Positions 23,956-35,938 of a stretch of DNA of 64,000 nucleotides are shown here, in pieces. The notes beneath the pieces were generated by a model that did no database searches, was not told where the DNA came from, and worked only from the letters and a program-made list of their open reading frames with translations. A program made the translations under genes and the position numbers. Source of the stretch: Vitis vinifera (Eukaryota; Streptophyta; Magnoliopsida; Vitales; Vitaceae); the NCBI RefSeq assembly GCF_030704535.1, contig NC_081821.1, positions 7,889,001-7,953,000 on the forward strand, read 5' to 3'. Numbering within the stretch: position 1 is the stretch's first letter; each line of letters begins with the position of its first letter.

Positions 23956-25601
23956 GAACTGGCTGTACAGATGTTGTGAGGCCCACCTTTCGGAGCATTT
24001 CTCAATAGGTTTATTTCCAGCTCATCTTCATCGAATTGCCTGTAAAGTTCTTCATAGCCATAAATAGCACTTAACAGAATCAGTGCACTCATTTTCACAT
24101 CAGAGCGATTTTTGTTCACCTAAAGGTGGTGGTTTATATCTTTAAAACTTACCAAAATACCACTTGCTCCCTGCATCAACTGAGTATAAGGCCATATTCA
24201 ATGCCGTCGTTGTTCCTGCTGCTTTCAGCATTGATGTGTGTTGGGTAAGTGGCTGGATGTCCAACTATGGTCAATTATACAGATGGCAGATGGCGGGCTG
24301 CAATAAAGACTTAACAAATTGTGAGCCCTCACAAATATCTGTGCTTACATCGGCTGAACATAAAGAAAGTCTTGACTTAGGCAATTGAACACTGGAAAAT
24401 TGTTTCTTCCTTTTAGAGGTGGGAGGATTTTATAATTGTGGTTATCTGAGAAAGTGATGAAATCTGGAAGAAAAGTAAGGGAAATATTAGATAGAATATG
24501 AGATCTCCTAGACAGTATTATTTAGGTAAAGTAACTAAAACCAAAGACATCTTTTTTTCTTTTTTTAATTATTATTTGAACCAGTGTTTGAGCATTTACT
24601 CTTGTGCAATGAAATTTGTTTCTTTTCCAAGTTCTTTAATTAAAAATCTTTGATCTTCTAATATGCTGACAATTGTAGTTCTGCAGACCTTCCATACAGG
24701 GGCCATGCAATAGTCCGGATGGAAACAACTTCTGGAGTTGTAGAGAGACAGTCATGAAGTGGGAACTGCTTCCCAAGACATATTCATTATCCTTTCCAAG
24801 CCAAAACATCTGCGTTGGTTCGAATCAGTGGAGCAGTTTGTAAGGCAGCCAAATCATCTGGATGCATGGAGTTGCATTATGCAATGTTCCTCTTCTGCTG
24901 CAGCTGGATTGTTGGGTTGTTTGCTTACATTTCTCAGCTTCCTAAAGCTTTCTACATTTGAAAAAACAATTGGATATTTTCTGGGTATGGTAGAGAAGTG
25001 CTGAATTTTGGTCTTCATTTTAAGATGAAGAGAAATATACATGAATGCTCATTTTTGAAGATGATAAATTCTGGTCAAGTGCTGAATGTGCATTTTTTTT
25101 TCCCTCATTTGAGACCACCAATTTGCTATTCTTTATCCATTTTGTGGGATTAAAAAGAAAAATAGTCCAATTGCATAAGATAAAGGTAACCTGTCGAGAT
25201 CATCCTATTAAATGAAGAACATGTGAAGGTCAAAGAGGTTAAGAGTTGGCCACTTGGGTTACCTCTCTTGCAGGTCTTGTTTCAGTGTCCAGAAGATGGA
25301 AAAAGAAGAATGGGTCTTCCTTCTTGGATGGAAACGGAGAAGATGGTGACATGTTTTGTTTTGTATTTATAGGATTAAGACTATACATATTTTATTTGAT
25401 GTTGGAGATGACATTAGGCTAAAGATGGGGGTGTTGGGGCCCACAAAGACAGCCAACTAGATGATTATGGTCACAAGAATTTTAATAATTAGCCTACTTT
25501 TCTTAACTTTTGAAACCCGTTTCCTACAATGACACATAAACATAATCATATATCAAAGCCAGCAAAGTTTGACCCCCCCACCACCATTTTTACCAATTCA
25601 C

Positions 25602-25603
<2 letters not shown>
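23956..25603. other. Downstream region of the coiled-coil gene
   Basis: Probably contains the 3' untranslated region. An intron-like acceptor (TTCTGCAG) precedes a less AT-rich patch at about 24680-24930, which could be a spliced 3' UTR exon. The 81-codon frame at 24759-25004 has no recognisable motif. Nothing else is seen before the microsatellite at 25604. Confidence 0.4.

Positions 25604-25671
<68 letters not shown>
25604..25671. repeat. Compound (CT)n(TA)n microsatellite
   Basis: About 17 CT units run directly into about 17 TA units. It is likely to be length-polymorphic. Confidence 0.95.
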
Positions 25672-25673
<2 letters not shown>

Positions 25674-27232
25674 CAATCATTTTTTTTATGAAATTAATTT
25701 TTTATGAAAAAACCTTGTTTGAATAAGTTTTTACAAAAATAATTTTCTATTTTAATTTTGTAAAGATATTGTAAATTTAATTTTTATACTCTTTTAAAAA
25801 TAAAATTAATTCGTAATTATAAATAATTTAAAAATTAATAGTTTTTAGTAAAACATGAATAGTAATATTATAATAAAATTATAAATTATATTTTTGATAC
25901 AAAAATGCTATTTTAGTATATGTTAAAAAATATGGATATTTTAAGGAGAACTGATTGATTTTTTTTTTTTTTGAAAAATAATAATAATAATAATTTGAAA
26001 ATAATATTTGTTAATGATATTTTATTTAAAATGAATAACAAATAAAATTTAATTTTTTTAATATGTAAATGAGTCAACAATTACTAACACAAAATTCTAA
26101 AATGGTAATATGTAATTAATTGGATTGGTTTTTGAATTCCAAATTATTCCTAAAAATTAAAAGGTTAATTAAGTAATTTAAATTATTAATTATGTTTTAA
26201 TTTTGAATCTATTTACCTAGTGAGAAAATTCAAAAAATATAGTTGTGTATATAAGAAAAACAGTAAAGTCATAACTTATTATTATATTAGTTTTAAATTT
26301 TTATTTTTTATAATGATTAGATTTTTTTTTTAGTTCTTATTTAATTTAAAAAATTTTAACCCATTAATAAATTCAATATAAAAATATCGCTTAATTTAAA
26401 GTTTATTTTTCTAGTGATAAAACTTAAAAAATATAATTATATGTAAAATAATAATAATAATAATGTCATTATGCACCAATTTCTATCTATAAATTTCTAA
26501 TATTAATAGGTTCAATATTTAAATTTCAAATTATTTTTAAAAATTATTAAATTCATTAATAAATCCCATGTATTAAGTTTTGTTTAATTTATATTTAATT
26601 TATCTGCTGAAAAAAAAATGATTCTATATAAATAAAAATATAAAAAAATAAAAACTATAGTATTTTTTGTTCATAAATTTTGTTATTTTTAAAAATTAAT
26701 TAATAAATTTAATGCATTAAATCTTATTTAATTTGAAATTTATTTTTCTAATATTTTTTTAAATATGGTTTTATATATAAGAGAAACAAGAGTCATTATA
26801 AATTAATCAATTTTTATTTATAGATTTGTATTGTTAAGTGGATCACTAGGATTTCAAATTATTTTTATAAGTTATTCCACTCAATAATGGACATTATTTA
26901 TAATTACATTATTCTTATTATTATTATATTTATTTATTGCATTACTAATAATTGAATGGGTCCAATTTCATATAAGACAAAAAAAAAAATATCTCCCACA
27001 TTTTGTGATGACCTTTCCTCCTCCATTTAATTCATTCATCATGAATTCTACAACTACTTTGACCCTTTCTATATCATTATTATATAAGTAAAAATAAATC
27101 ATTTTCTTTTTATAAAATAACCATGGATTCATGAATCATTGAATTTATTTTTAAATTAATTAGTTATCCATTTTAAAAAAACAAACAAATATTAATTAAC
27201 CAAAATTAATCAGATAAATAGATAGATAAATA

Positions 27233-27235
<3 letters not shown>

Positions 27236-27290
<55 letters not shown>
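27236..27290. repeat. (TA)n microsatellite
   Basis: About 27 uninterrupted TA units. Confidence 0.95.
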
Positions 27291-27294
<4 letters not shown>

Positions 27295-28304
27295 AACCAC
27301 AAATTGATTAATTTTTTAAGCTAATTAATTACCCATTAAAAAAAACAAACAAACAACCAAACATTAGATAATTCAAATAAAAAAACACAAAATTATAGAA
27401 AATATACTATTATATATATAATTAAATAAATTGTTCTTTTTAAGATAATATTTTATCTCAAATATATATGAAATAATGTTTTATTTATATTAATATTATT
27501 TTTTTCATATCATGTATATAATCTTACTATTCTATATACTTACTATTCTTTTAATAACATAAAATTAGAAGATCTTTTTCCTCAAATTTCCCTTTGTGCC
27601 ATTTATATCATACCTACAATAAATATTCTATTATTGTTAAGCCAATTCTGATGTTAAATATTATGAGTTTTAATTTGAATAAAAATTCTTATAGTATCTA
27701 TTTATGACTTATGACGTGCGATTAAATAAGAACGATTTCCATTTCTTATAAATGTTTTGAAAAATGTTTTAAAATCCATTTGAACCTAAGATACGAATAG
27801 TTGGGTTGTGTTAGGAAAAAAACATATGCATATGTAATGTTATGACTCATTATATATGAACTATATATCTAATTTTACTTAATATTGTGAATTTAGACAG
27901 AGATTATAATAAAAAAGTCGTTCCATTTTTTTATGACTATGAATTCAATGAATAAAGAAAATGGCTGAAATCAAGAAAACGAGGGAATAATTTTTTTCAT
28001 ATCACATACATAATGTTACTATTCTTTTAATATCATGGGAACATAAGGCTTCTTTTAAGTGATTTTTTTTTTCGAACTTTCTAGAACACAGCTTTTTAAG
28101 AAAATTTTGAAAATACCAATTCAATATTGTGAAATGTGAAAATGGATTTTTTTCTTTTATATGGTTAAATCAAGTAGTAAGTAATAAAAAGAATAATTCA
28201 TTTTAAACCTTCTCTTGATTTTCTTTTTTAACATTTTCTATTTTGGTATTAAGTTTTCAAAAAAAAAATCAAAATATTTTTTACAAACAGTTGTTTAGGC
28301 CTTG

Positions 28305-28760
28305 TTTGATAACTGTATTTAAAAACGGTTCTTCAAAATAGTTTTTGAAAATTGTTATCTAATATATTGTAAAAAAAAAAAAAAATCTATTTGAGAACCT
28401 AAGATGTTTTAAACTTATTTTTAATAGTTTAAATATATTTTAAATATAATTTTTATGTCCACAATTTTATTTTTAATTATTATATATATTTGTATAATTA
28501 TTTCTTAAAACAATGATAAAAAAACAAGTGAAAACAACTACAACATGTTATATGAAAATGTCTTGTTTTATGTTTTCTAATAATAGACAATAGAAAATAG
28601 CTTTTTGTTATTAAAAATATCTTTCTTTTTTTTTTTTTAACAAACAAAAAAATGTTCTTAAAAATAGTCGTAAATAGAGTTTTAATGTTTTTTAAAGCAA
28701 AATTTGTTTTCATAAAAATACCATGTTTTTTAAATTGTTTTGAAAAATGATTATCTACCA
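28305..28760. repeat. AT-rich interspersed repeat (family member 2)
   Basis: Begins CTTGTTTGATAACTGTATTT and shares ordered blocks with 10976-11333 (GAGAACCTAAGATGTTTTAA, AAAACAAGTGAAAACAACTA). A related start, GGGCTTGTTTGGCAATGTTT, occurs at 44050 in the heparanase-like gene. It is a non-coding MITE-like family. Confidence 0.5.
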
Positions 28761-28951
28761 TGAATGTAAACCAAATTCTTTGAAAATTTTTGAAATTAAA
28801 AAAAAATATTTGAAGGGATAAATGAATTTAATTCTCTCAAATGTGTTAATTAAACTTTCAAATAAAGGCTCTCCAATTTTACCAATTTATTATTTAGGAT
28901 GTGATTTCAATATAAAAATTTTAAAAATGATAGTGGTAAGCATCAATCAAT

Positions 28952-28955
<4 letters not shown>

Positions 28956-28983
<28 letters not shown>
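28956..28983. repeat. (GA)n microsatellite
   Basis: About 14 GA units, upstream of the SNARE gene promoter. Confidence 0.9.
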
Positions 28984-28986
<3 letters not shown>

Positions 28987-29250
28987 AATGGCCCAACATT
29001 GTCTAAATTGGCTACTTGAAAAAAGTCCATGTTTGATTTGTTCAAGAGTGAATAAAATAAAATAAAAGCTTTTTTTTTTTTGTAAGAGAAAAAAATTGGA
29101 AGACAAAAATAAAAATTAATCCATGTACACCCCATTTGATCTTGGTACTTTTCGCTGTGCAATTTCTCACCAATTTCCGACCCCAAGACTTTCTTCACCA
29201 CGACACGCGTTGCCCTCTCTCTTCCCTTTGAATTTTCCCTCTCTATAGTC

Positions 29251-29258
29251 TATATATG
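29251..29258 (+). promoter_or_regulatory. TATA box of the SNAP33-like gene
   Basis: TATATATG lies about 30 bp upstream of a plausible transcription start near 29280, which begins a short non-coding first exon ending at 29338. Confidence 0.5.
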
Positions 29259-29279
29259 CTTTCGTTTTTTCATTCTCTC

Positions 29280-30527
29280 AGGCAGCGTGGCTCTTGAGTT
29301 TATCCAAGATCGTCTTCATTTTTTTGTTGGGATAGCAGGTACTGAAGCATATGGATTCTTCGATTTCTGTTGGTTCTGTTTTTGGGTTTTGATTTAGAAC
29401 GTTTTATCTATATGGGTTTTGATTTAGACCACTTTATGTGTCTGGGTCTGTTCAAATTTGTTGTGTTCATCCGAGATAGTGTCAACTTTTTTTCTTCGGA
29501 ATTTTAGGTTCTTGAGCACCTTGATTATTTTCATCTGTGTTTATTCTGCTCCTGGTTTTTGTTTTATAGCACTTTATCCATCTGGTTCTGTTGTAATTTC
29601 TTGTGATTTGCTCTTCTTGTGAAGATTGGGTGGTTAATTTTCTTTTGGACTTCGTTTTCTTTCTGTCCAAACGAAAACCCATGTTTTTCTTTTGGTGATC
29701 TGAGAGTATTGCTGATATTTTTATGTACTTGTTTTTCGATTGTCAATTCGGATTTTCAGGTACCCCATGTGAACTTTTTCATGGGTTTGTGTTTGTTTTT
29801 ACTTATCTTCTGTTTGGTTGCCAAGAAAATGGAAGAAAAGTTTAGAGAAAAAGAAATTTGAAATTTCCCCATTTTACGTTTTATATTTTTAAGAGAAACA
29901 AAAAGTCAACTTTAGGTCTCCCAAATAAGTTTACAAGTTCCAATTGACTTGATTATTTTGCTCTTTTCTTTCTGTGAATCAAAACAAAGGAAAAATGTAA
30001 AGATCGGTTTTGATATTTTTTTTCCTGCAGTTTCTCGGCAACCAAACATTTGGTGGGTTTTCTGATTGCTTTTGGCCTTCTTTTTAATATCTTTTTCAAT
30101 TATCCCCCAAACCGTTTCTTTCCAAGAACGAAAAAAAAGGCTGTGCTCGATTGACTCGTACTCTTTTTGAAAATACTCGTTTGAAGAATGGCGGAAAGAA
30201 AGGGTCTGTTTGATGAACTTTTCTATATTTTTTTGTGTTTTGTGCTGGTTTCCTATTCTTGTTATGTTTCAGATGGTCATCTTAACTCATTTCTGAATCA
30301 TACTTTCATCCTACTGAAGATGATTTCAGTAATTCGAATTGAATTCACTGTGAATTATGGGTCATTCTGTTTGGATTATTACTATTTCTATTACCAACAT
30401 CATCTCACATGTTAATATTGCTTGCTTTTACAGGAACATTGTCCAAGTTTGATATTGTAGTTTTCTTGCCTTATTTTGTTTCGAGGATCAACTGCCCACT
30501 AAATTTTTTGCTTCTACCCATTAAAAA
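29280..30527 (+). other. 5' UTR exon 1, leader intron and UTR exon 2 of the SNAP33-like gene
   Basis: A non-coding exon ends ATAGCAG/GTACTG at 29338. The leader intron (29339-30433, 1.1 kb) ends TTTTACAG, and UTR exon 2 runs to the ATG at 30528. Open frames of 60-80 codons in the intron are T-rich chance frames. Long leader intron arrangements of this kind often raise expression, but that is inference here. Confidence 0.6.
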
Positions 30528-33500
30528 ATGTTTGGTTTGAAGAAATCCCCCTTGCATAAGTTTGCTAAGCATAACTCAGTTGACCCTGGATATCCTCATT
30601 CTTCTAGCACCAACCCTTTTGATTCTCATGATGACCTTGATGGCAAGAAAGCCCTTAAACCCTCAAGAAGGACTTCTTCTGAACCTATGCTAACTACACA
30701 ACCTAACCCCAACCCGTTCGATGATGATGTGGGAAAAGGGTCTTCTTCTTCATCTTCAAATTTTCTTCTTTCATCAGAAAGAAACAAGTACAAGAATGAT
30801 TTCCATGACTCAGGAGGAATAGAGAACCAATCTGTGCAAGAGTTGGAGAACTATGCAGTATACAAGGCCGAGGAGAATACAAAGATGGTCAACAACTGCC
30901 TGAAGATTGCAGAGGATATAAGAGAGGATGCCACTAAGACTTTGGTCACCTTGCATCAGCAGGGTCAACAAATTACCCGGACCCACATGAATGCTGCTGA
31001 CATTGATCATGATCTCAGTCGGGTATGGCTTTCCTTGTTCACCAACCTTCGTTGTCTGCTTAGAGATGGGCTATAACATGAGAAGTGTGTTAAATTAGTT
31101 AAGAAGCAAAAAATTTTGGAAAGTGATGAATCATAAGATGAACTTTCTGATAAATCAACGCGTTTATTTTTTTAATTTTTATTTATTTATTTATTTATAT
31201 ATCTTGCAGTCTGTTGTTTCCTTGGGTATATGCTTCTGTTGAAATCTGTATGTCTCAGGATGAAGTTCCTAGCTATAAAATATATAGATTTGGAAATATG
31301 TTCAGATCAAGGGTATTTAAGATAAGAATTGAGATTGCCTTTAGTCATCTTCATAGTGCATAGCATTCTTTGTGCAAGGGTTAATTCTGTTTTAATCTCA
31401 GAATGGGAATTCTGTGTATGTGTGCATGGCTTATGAATTAAGGATTTTCTTATATAGGATTTCTAGTCATGTTAATAGAATTGAATGGGAATTAATCTGC
31501 ATCGGCAAACTAACTACTTTTCCCTCTGTCATCTTTTTAGCATATAGCCTTCTTCATATGGGATTTAGATTCTGTTATTGCTCAAGGATTGGAAGGAAAA
31601 TGATTGCAAATGTATGCACATACACTAGGCATAAAGGTCAAAGTTTAGTTCCTGTGAAATAGATGAATAATAAATCAACAGCATTCAGCATTAGTTGATG
31701 GAGTTGGTTTTTTCTTTTAAAAAGATATTTTTAATGAGAATGGAGTAGGTAATCTTCAGGATTCCCTTGCAAAGATATTATAGGCAATCATGTCAATATT
31801 CGCAAAGTTTTGCTCTTTATAATTCCATCACATCTGTTATTAGATGATTTCACAGCTTCCTGAAAAAACGCATCTAGAGGCTTAATATTGCAACTAATAA
31901 CTATCAGAATTAGAAAATGTCAGGACTTGTGTCTTTGATAGAGATGGTCAGGATCCATTAATAGCTGGAGTGGTCCTCATAGACATAATTTCTTCCTTAT
32001 TTAGTTCTATGAGGTGTTGCTGTATCTGGTACATGTGGTTTTTGATTGCTAGAAGGAAAGAACTTGTCTATGTACATAAACACTATTTGGAGTAGCATTT
32101 AAGTACAAGTAATTACTATTGTGGTGGGATTGAATTTTTTTTGTTTGGGACTTGTATTTTAAAAACATTTTTATTAAAGATAAAGATAGTTATTGTCATT
32201 TTTGAAAATTTTAATTAAATAAACATTTGCTTCCTGCATTGCATTTGAGGAAAAGCATGAGCCTCCCTACTTTAAAATGCAGATAAATTATATGCTAGGA
32301 AGCAGGGCCCATGGTTGAGTGTTTAATCCAAACACTCTTAAAAAATTGCATTAAACCTTCAAATGTAGTTTGTAGCATTTGAGAAGTTTTTGCAAACAGC
32401 CTAATAGTTCTTTGCAGGCTGATGTGTGTCCCAACATGATTTATCTGTAGGTTACTCCTTTTCCATCTTGCTCTTAGACTACTTAATGCAAGATGCTTAT
32501 TTTAACCTAACAGCCTTATGAATAGGATCTTTCATAATTTTGCTCCATCATCTTTTTGGGTGGAAAGTGGAACATGTGCATCTCCATTTGACCAATAATG
32601 TTAGTAATATATCCAAGAGTTGAGACTCATTCAAACAAATCCAATTAGATGTTCTTCAGCAGTCAATGTAGTGAATGTAGTTTTGGCCCAGATGTGTAGA
32701 GGGCTATGAATTGTATGTTTCCTTGAACTAGAGGATGTTGCTTATCCCACATTTCAATCTTGAGCTGGATTTTCAGAAATGCTTGAGAGGTCATGTGGTT
32801 CTTCCTGCTTTGGTATGCTGGATTTTATTGCCTGATATTTAGTATTAAAAGAGACATTTCATTGATTATTATTTGATGTTTGATTTCAGGGTGAGAAGCT
32901 TCTGGGAAGTCTTGGAGGAATCTTCTCGAAGACCTGGAAGCCAATAAAGACCCGCCCAATAACAGGGCCTATTACCACAAGAGGTTAATTTTCTTTCTAT
33001 GCTCTATTTGCCTGATTTTTATTTTTATTTTATTTTTGTTTCCATTCCGTAAACTCATACTAGCAAAAAAATTAGAGGTGATGTGCCTCGTTCACCAAGC
33101 ATTATGTATTTATTTATTTTGTGTGTTTGACTTGGTTGGTTTTGCAGATGATCTGTCTTACAGGAAGGGCAGCCACATGGAACAGAGAGAGAAGTTAGGA
33201 TTGGCTCCTGCTCCCAAGGGACGGTTGGCTACAAGAACACCACCTCCTGAACCGACCAATGCACTGCAGAAAGTTGAGGTCTGTATTTGTTCATGCTGAT
33301 TCAGACTGCAGCTAGGGTGTTTGGACTAAGCTAGAAATGAAATTATTACATTTGTTTTTGCTTGCCATATGGAATTATTTACTTTGTTTGGTTATGGCAT
33401 TTAAAATTGTTATTTTTCTTGATACTTAAACTAAGATTGTTTGATGATACTCATGTCGGCCTGGAATAAAATAAATAATGCAATGTACAAATATACATGA

Positions 33501-33930
33501 CAAATTCCTAGCCCCCTGCTAGGAAACCAAATTTGAATCGTTTCATTTTCTTATGGTTACTAATATCTGCATACAATCTCACTGTCACTGTTCATATGGT
33601 ATCATGTTAAAACAGGTGGAACATGCAAAGCAAGATGACACACTTTCAGATTTAAGTAATCTATTGGACGAGCTGAAGTACATGGCTGTTGACATGGGAA
33701 CTGAAATTGAAAGGTTGGTGGTTTTATTGAAATTTTCTGCATCAAATTCCAACTTATTTTGTTGATTTTATCAACTCTTCTGGTCAAAAATACATTTTTG
33801 GTAATACAAGAGTCTCTTTGATGATTGCAGTCATAACCGAGCCTTGGCTCCTATGGAGGATGATGTGGATGTGTTAAGTATCAGAATTAAAGATGGGAAT
33901 CAACGTGCTCGTCGTTTGCTTGGCAAGTAG
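30528..33930 (+). CDS. SNAP33: SNAP25-type Qb+Qc SNARE, SNAP33 family
   Basis: Five coding exons: 30528-31022, 32890-32983, 33148-33278, 33616-33713 and 33831-33930 (918 nt, 305 aa; Arabidopsis SNAP33 is about 300). The N-terminus (MFGLKKSPLHKF) and two NPFD motifs are typical of the plant family. The Qb SNARE helix covers about residues 110-170, with its central glutamine at Q145 (HQQGQQ). The Qc helix covers about 240-305 and ends NQRARRLLGK. The protein would pair with a Qa syntaxin and an R-SNARE for plasma-membrane and cell-plate fusion. No palmitoylation cysteine cluster lies in the linker, as expected for plants. Counting back from NQRA, the Qc zero-layer residue, glutamine in SNAP-25 (Q174), is histidine here (H274, codon 33832-33834), next to the exon 4/5 junction. 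The residues after it (ALAPMEDDV) also differ from my memory of SNAP33. Confidence 0.92.
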
Positions 33931-35125
33931 TAAGACCATGGTGTTGTCAGGACTTATCTTGTCCACCTTGCTGTCTCCTTTCTGATGGATATGTGCTGTG
34001 CACTCATTCTTTTTGGATTTGGATCTCTTATCATGATATCTTGTTTCTGTGTACACTCCCTTTTAATTGGAATTACAATCAGAAAGTATAAGAATGGATT
34101 CTGATGCTTAGAACTGTTAAACCCCAATGGTATATTCAGCTAACTATTCTGATTGCTCATGTTTCCCTACTTCACTGTAATCAAATCTGCCCATCTCTTG
34201 GGACTAGTACGCCCAATTCTCATCCGGGTTCTCCACAGTTGGTCTCTACCATGTTGTGCAGCCCCTGGTTGTGTTTCTGGTTTCCCATGAATGGATGTCC
34301 CTGTTTGCAACCCCAATGAGGAAGGAATCCAAAATATTTTCGAAGGTTAGATGTAGAAAAAGAGAAGTTCCAAACACAGAGTGACCTCCTCATGTTAAAG
34401 CTCCAACAAAAATTGGATTGTTGGCTACTTGTGCATAAATAGTAAGGAAAAGGCCTCCAGAAGCAAGTTTCAGTATATCATCAGAAACCTGCAGCATCCA
34501 CTCTATCATAATAGGGTAAAATAGTTCAAATTAAATAAAATATGAGAGGGGGGGATTGCATAGAACATCAAGAGTGTAGCCCAAGTGTGAAGATTCGAAG
34601 GTACTTTGAAGCTTCTTGAGTATCCTTGAAGAATGAACTTGTTTCAAGACCCCGTCTCTCCAAACATATCATCATGTCTTCTCTAAGCTTGGGAATTGGG
34701 AATTTGATTCATTTCTTTGGTATTATTATTATACAACATGTGTGTGTGTTTTGGTTAGAGTGAAGAGATAAAGAAATTGATTAGGAATAAAGATAAAACA
34801 AGGAAGGTTCATACCTCATATTTATATTTGTCAGTATACAGTGTGACACAAGCATGCATGTGTACCAAGTTTACACACCCTTTTAACTGTCTACAACACA
34901 AGTCCCTGTCCATGTCCTCTCCCGGTTGACCCCAACAGTACCTCCCTCACGCGCTCTCCAACACCCTCTCTCTTAATTTCCATTTTCAAAATTATGTGAA
35001 TTTACCAACAGGCACTGAAGGATAGTCGTTTTTTTTTTCTCTAAATTTCTATTGCGACTTGTGAGCGTAGAAAACCAGATGGGAGTCAGACCTGCCCGCA
35101 TGTCAGGTGAGCGTGTACCACTAGT
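33931..35125. other. Spacer between SNARE and CLE genes
   Basis: Probably holds the SNARE 3' UTR at its left and the CLE promoter at its right. No gene is seen. The 71-codon frame at 34104-34319 lacks any motif. Confidence 0.5.
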
Positions 35126-35132
35126 TATAAAA
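35126..35132 (+). promoter_or_regulatory. TATA box of the CLE gene
   Basis: TATAAAA sits 174 bp before the CLE start codon, which predicts a leader of about 140 nt starting near 35158. Confidence 0.45.
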
Positions 35133-35163
35133 GCGCGTGGGTATAGCAGTTATTTTTGTATTT

Positions 35164-35223
35164 ATGCAATTGAAAGCGGGTTTGTCCATGCACCTCTCTT
35201 GTTTGCATCCATATTTGAGTTGA
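35164..35223 (+). CDS. Possible short upstream ORF in the CLE leader
   Basis: An ATG just after the predicted transcription start opens a 19-codon frame (MQLKAGLSMHLSCLHPYLS) ending in TGA, 76 bp before the CLE ATG. If transcription starts upstream of it, it could reduce CLE translation. This depends wholly on the unmapped start site, and peptide conservation is unknown. Confidence 0.25.
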   Translation: MQLKAGLSMHLSCLHPYLS

Positions 35224-35299
35224 GAGAATCACCTCCTTCCTTCCTCATTCTCTCTTTCACTCTCAATTCCTCTTCTCCTTCTTCTCATTTTAAATATCA

Positions 35300-35597
35300 A
35301 TGCCCATGAGAAGCTCCTCCTCCTCTTCCTCTTCTTCATCATCCTCCTCCTCCTCCTCCTCCTCCTTTTCCTCCACCACCACCGCCATCCCTACCATCAC
35401 TGCCTACTCCTTCACCTATCAACGGGCTCTATGGACAGTCTTCCTCATCCTCATTGTTACGTCAAGAGTTCAATTGTCCGGTGCCGTATCCCATGAGGAC
35501 TCTTCTAAATTCCCTCAGAGCCGCTCTCACCACTACCATTTCAGTTCTCCAACCACATTTCGCCTTTACAATCACCTACCAACAAACCACCACCATT

Positions 35598-35628
<31 letters not shown>

Positions 35629-35938
35629 ACCTCCACCACCGCCGGATGAGGTGGAAGATAGATACAGTCACCACTCCCATTTCAGTTCTGTAATACCATA
35701 TCAACTCTCCAATCAATTTCGAAGGAACCGCCACCATCCTCCACCACCACCACCGCCACCCTCGGATGAAGTGGAAGACAGATACAGTCACCACTACCAC
35801 TTCAGTTCTCAAACCCCACTTCGCCTTTACCATCAACTTTCAAGAAACCACCACCGTCCTCCACTATCACCACCACCGGATAGATACAGCACCGAGCAGC
35901 GGGTGGTTCCCTCAGGTCCCAATCCACTCCACAATTGA
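35300..35938 (+). CDS. CLE (CLAVATA3/ESR-related) peptide hormone precursor, His/Pro-rich
   Basis: Single exon, 212 aa. The last twelve residues before the stop are RVVPSGPNPLHN (residues 201-212). This is a full CLE motif very close to CLE9/10 (RLVPSGPNPLHN) and CLE11, with both prolines that are normally hydroxylated and the glycine in place. A hydrophobic segment, about residues 43-55 (ALWTVFLILIVTS), fits a secretion signal. It is preceded by 18 consecutive serines, which is unusual. The variable region (76-200) is not the usual short linker. It is three units of about 40 residues, each starting SHH-x-HFSS, and the first two end in a polyproline run plus DEVEDRY. Family members are usually 75-120 aa, so this is about twice as long. 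The mature peptide should act outside the cell on CLV1/BAM/HSL-type receptor kinases. Assignment to CLE is firm; which Arabidopsis member it corresponds to is not. Confidence 0.9.
35525..35899 (+). repeat. In-frame tandem repeat in the CLE variable region
   Basis: Three units at 35525-35665, 35666-35785 and 35786-35899 (47, 40 and 38 codons) share the SHHxHFSS start, an NHH/RHH-Pro segment and a DRYS end. Length differences come mostly from CCA/CCN proline codon runs. Confidence 0.85.

Larger units (their letters stand above)
25672..29235. other. AT-rich gene desert
   Basis: Very AT-rich with no coding potential. It includes repeated motifs of the type AATTTAAAATTTATTTTTCTA, suggesting old duplicated repeat DNA at 26150-26900. 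The named repeats inside are listed separately. Confidence 0.6.

Noticed and set aside
30188..30415. 75-codon frame beginning MAERKGLFDE
   Set aside because: It lies within the leader intron of the SNAP33-like gene, is Phe/Tyr-rich after the first residues and has no known domain.
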